Below are positions 60,828 to 64,000 of a stretch of 64,000 bases of DNA, piece by piece. The notes under the pieces are model-generated. The model had not been told where the DNA came from and ran no database searches. It saw only the letters and a list, made by a program, of their open reading frames with translations. Location: the NCBI RefSeq assembly GCF_010015445.1, contig NC_053134.1:10537265-10601264 (forward strand). The letters run 5' to 3'. Origin of the DNA: Perca fluviatilis (Eukaryota; Chordata; Actinopteri; Perciformes; Percidae). How positions within the stretch are numbered: position 1 is the first letter of the stretch; every line of letters begins with the position of its first letter. A program made the position numbers and the translations under genes.

Positions 60828-61151
60828 CTACAGTACAGGGGGGCAACAGAGAGACAAACAGGGACAAGGGATCTTATAGCAGCTGATGCTTTTACTTCTT
60901 ACTTTACTTACGGACTCAGACTTTGAGGCTTGTTTCTAAAAAGTCAGGATAAGTGAACTCAGCAAGTGGTTGTGCAAACTGTGAGTATGTAATTCTCACA
61001 ACTTTCTTGGGTCTTTTACCCCCAATTCTCAGCATTCTAACAGGAGCCTCCCACTCCGTGGACCACCAAAATGCCTCTGTGTAGGTCAAATGTGATCTCT
61101 GTCCCTAATACAGCATTTGTGGCCCTTGCACCCTTTTCACTCGAGCACTTA

Positions 61152-61254
61152 AGGCCTTTTTTACGGTTCTGCGGAGGCTCCACGCAGAGCTTTCGCCGTA
61201 GCCTACCTAAGTGGCCTGATGTTTATACTTGTGCGCTGGTGTGTATTGAGCCAG

Positions 61255-61292
<38 letters not shown>

Positions 61293-61661
61293 GAGTGGGC
61301 GATAGAGCGAGGGAGAAAGTGAGAGAGTGACGCTGATTAGGTTTGGAGCGAGTAGCGACTCTAGAGTCATAGTGAGAGAAACAAAGTGTCTCCCCTGTGT
61401 TTTCTGACCACGGTGGGAAATCTGTAGCAGGAAAAGTGAACCCTCTCCTTGATTTCATGTTGTTTATGGAGAAGGAGAACTAGGAAACGAGTCAAAGGAA
61501 ATGCAACGCTACCAAGCCACGGCCGGGCGACGTGCATTGCTGCGAGTTGTAGTTACATTTTTCGAGAGGTGCACGTCAGGCTACGGCGTAGGGTCCGGCG
61601 TAGACGCAGAGGGGTCTGTGGGGGTACGCTGTCGATTCGACACACAACCATAAAAAGGCCT
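61152..61661. mobile_element. PIF/Harbinger-type MITE, 510 bp
   Basis: The 3-bp duplication TTA lies on both sides (61149-61151, 61662-61664), as Harbinger elements target TWA. Ends AGGCCTTTTTTACGGTT and the complement of AGGCCTTTTTATGGTTG. Further in, CTTTCGCCGTAGCCTACC at the left pairs loosely with the complement of CAGGCTACGGCGTAGGGT at the right. No transposase. Confidence 0.8.
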
Positions 61662-62570
61662 TTACACTGATGTGACATCAATTAAATTCTGTGAGGGTGG
61701 ATATTGGAGCTGAAAAAGTCAAACAGTTTCTATAAGTTTGATAAATCTCTTTGTAGGTGAGAGGTATGATGAGTATTGGTTTTACAGCAGGGCTGCTGAG
61801 GGAAAATTCTGGTATTTTTCAACCCCGGTTTTCTCATAATTGTGTGTCCATTCTGACTAGTTTCAAATTTCAACATAGGTCATATTTGCATTTTTTTTTT
61901 ACTTACTTACCAAGGTCAGAATGGACACATTATGAAAGAAAAAATCTTCATTAGAAAGATCTAATGTTCTGAAAAAAAATAAGAGTAAAGAAAGAAAATG
62001 TCACTCTCACAATAACAGGCTGTTTCTATGGTGGATCCTACCTGGCTATTACAGTCGGCGTATTTTGTACTGATCTTTGTGACAATTTTTACAATTTTTT
62101 TGTGGTGTTTCCATCTTACTGATCACATCACTGCTTAGGTATGCTCTGTGTATGCTAATCTGTGGAGTTAAAACTCTGGACTGGCACATCTGTCTGCAGA
62201 GTGTGTTTTATGACAGGCAGGTAAATGAGCAGTTCAACTGAGCTCAAAGACGGGGGAAGGACAGACACAAACATCCTATCAATCATGCTCTTGTGAGCAA
62301 TGTTGCACCTTTTCTCTCTCTGAATAGAATCTGCCATTGGCCCAAAGGTTATAATCCATCAGCAGCTAACATCAGTGTCATTAGGTCTCTTTACATTCAC
62401 TCTGCGTCTGCATTAACATCTATATACACACACTTCCATATTCTAGCGAGCACATGTCAAACAGCATGAATTTGAATAGCTTCTGGATAAGTGGCAGCAG
62501 CCGCATGAATACGGAACAAGGTGCTGTGTTGTTGGAGAGGGAAGGAAGTGCTGCAGTGGACGGGTCTGTC

Positions 62571-63120
62571 AGCAAAAAGAAAAGATGAAGAAAGAGGAGA
62601 TGAGAGGGGAGGAGAGGAAAGGGGAAATGAGCAACAGAGCATGAACGGAGGGGGTTGACAGACCGTAACGGCCCATAATACACACACATACTCACACACA
62701 AACACAGATAGTTGCACATGGTCAACACAAGAGCGGGAGGGAGATGAAGAGCTATCGCGAGCAGCAAAGCCGAATGCAAAGAGAGGGAGAAAAGAAGGAG
62801 AGGAGACAAAAGAGGGGGGGGGGGGGGAAGAATGGAGAGGTGAAGAGGCAGACAGAGAAGCTGGTAGGGGAAAGTGAAAGCACCACAGAGACCTGAGGAT
62901 GAGTGATTCAGCAGAGTAGGCAGTTTTACTCAAGTTGAGGAATGGGGATGGGGGAGAAGAATAATCAATAGCGAAATAAGAGAAATTGAGGCAGGCTGGG
63001 GGAGGAGGTGAAAGATCATGCCATGAATTAGGAAAGAAAAGATGGTGAGGGGGATGAATGGGAGCAAACAGGAAAACCAAGCAGAAAGAGAGGAAGGGAG
63101 CAACTGATGGAGGAGAAGAG
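62571..63120 (+). other. Polypurine tract, about 550 bp
   Basis: The plus strand is mostly A and G, for example GAAAAGATGAAGAAAGAGGA, with a run of 14 G at 62814-62827 and only short breaks (one CA-rich patch at 62680-62705). In the apaf1 transcript it is a pyrimidine-rich tract that ends about ten bases downstream of the donor at 63131. Its long minus-strand open frame is a composition artefact. Confidence 0.85.
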
Positions 63121-63130
63121 TTTAGTCTAC

Positions 63131-63256
63131 CCTTATGGTGGTGTCCTCGGAGGATGTGATCAGTGTTTGGCCATTGTGGCTGAACCGGCAGTGCAGCACC
63201 GTCTTGGTGTGTCCCAGCAGAGTGGCTAGGATCTTCCCAGAGGGCACCTCCAATAC
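63131..63256 (-). CDS. apaf1: apaf1 exon (WD40 blade), most 5' in window
   Basis: Encodes 42 residues, VLEVPSGKILATLLGHTKTV then LHCRFSHNGQTLITSSEDTT, IR. Human Apaf-1 has ILELVNNRIF...HKKTVWHIQFTADEKTLISSSDDAEIQ at the same length, so this is the blade before VWNWQ. GH, the hydrophobic strand and SSED are the usual WD-repeat marks. Acceptor TTCCAAG|GTA, donor AGG|GTAGAC, phase 0 at both ends. The N-terminal CARD, the NB-ARC ATPase and the first propeller must lie beyond base 64000. Confidence 0.93.
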
Positions 63257-64000
63257 CTTGGAAGGAATAAACAACATTAGCACCACAAGCATCCAAACAA
63301 ACAGCAACAAGATTTAGAGTTTACAGCCACGCTAGAGGCTCTGTGAGGCTTTAATAGGTACTATTACACTGAGCTTAATGCGATCTAAATGCGACCAAAA
63401 AAGTAAACTTCATGAGTCCTAGAGGGAAAGTCAGGGGATCACTAAAGTCAGTGGGTTTCATCTCACGGGGACCCTGAATGTCTGTATGAAATTTCAATGC
63501 AATCCATCCAATAGTTGTTGTTGTTGTATTTCAGTGTGGACCGACCAGCCAACAGACACAGAGACTAACATTGCCATCAATAGAGCCACAGCTAAAAACT
63601 ACTGTAAGGCATGGGTATACTTGTGTGTAAGGTTAAGATAGATCTTGGCCAAAAAAATAGGAATACAGTGCATCAAGCTCTAAAGGTCACACAAGGTCCA
63701 CACCCGGTATCTAGAATATCTATGCAAGCCTCAAATGATAGCCATGTTTGCCAAGATATGCTCAGGGAGGAAAAGTGCCCCAGAAAGTTTACGAAACAAT
63801 CCTGACACAGAGTCACATTTTGGAGGGAGTAAATAAGAGGGAGATAGGTGAAGTGCTGCTGCTGGCTTGATGGTGATAAGCACATCAAAAAGAAAGTAGA
63901 GTGGGGGAGAAAGTGTGAGCTTTGAGCGTGACCGTTCAGTCCAGTCAAGAGTGTGGAGGGCTGCCGCGGGCTTGGCTGACAGCCCTGCAGACATTACTGG
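63257..64000 (-). other. apaf1: apaf1 intron, partial
   Basis: Runs off the window. I looked for the preceding WD-repeat exon (expected to end in a GDENGAIEI-like motif) on the minus strand and did not find it. No other feature seen. Confidence 0.6.

Larger units (their letters stand above)
60828..63130 (-). other. apaf1: apaf1 intron, 2303 bp
   Basis: Phase 0, donor AGG|GTAGAC. Holds a Harbinger-type MITE (61152-61661, with a (TG) tract near 61257-61290 inside it), and a polypurine tract near the 5' end of the intron. Nothing else recognised between 61662 and 62570. Confidence 0.85.

Noticed and set aside
62457..63296. A 279-codon minus-strand open frame, the longest in the window
   Set aside because: It is the complement of a polypurine tract, rich in Ser, Pro and Leu, and runs through an apaf1 intron, its donor and an exon in a different frame. 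No domain is visible.

Overview
This is a piece of a teleost nuclear genome, most likely a percomorph fish. The signs are low coding density, split exons, long CA/TG microsatellites, Tc1-like elements, tRNA-derived SINEs and small TTAA-flanked elements of kinds common in that group. I see no prokaryotic gene, CRISPR array or operon.

The only host gene I can support is apaf1 (apoptotic protease-activating factor 1), on the minus strand. Six exons encode the last 267 residues, which are the final blades of the C-terminal WD40 propeller. In transcript order they are 63131-63256, 60696-60827, 60476-60601, 54315-54440, 52468-52614 and 29424-29570 (stop). All internal exons are whole numbers of codons and all five introns are phase 0, with GT/AG ends. 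The rest of the gene lies beyond base 64000. Intron sizes are very uneven: 2303, 94, 6035, 1700 and 22897 bp. The last two exons are therefore separated by nearly 23 kb of repeats.

Layout: 1-5760 is a degenerate AT-rich tandem array, broken by a hAT element with exact target duplications and by SINE pieces. 7004-7104 is a possible small exon. 7270-9455 is a 2.2 kb imperfect palindrome (foldback). 9527-10399 is a SINE abutting a TTAA-flanked element. 10.4-29.4 kb is mostly featureless sequence downstream of apaf1, with one Tc1-like copy (21055-22602), microsatellites and small repeats. The 22.9 kb last intron holds a microsatellite cluster, a second copy of the same Tc1 family split by a 1.8 kb TTAA element, a hAT element with a TTF-type zinc finger remnant, and another TTAA element. 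The 6 kb intron holds a different Tc1-like element split by a solo LTR, and a Harbinger element split by a hAT element. The 2.3 kb intron holds a Harbinger-type MITE and a polypurine tract.

No transposase here looks functional. In each of the three Tc1-like copies the third catalytic acid is lost. The most interesting observations are the readable nested insertions, which give relative ages and exact ends; the DD38E spacing of two Tc1 copies; the large foldback; and CA repeats directly after two neighbouring apaf1 donor sites. I did not find a clearly new biological system.
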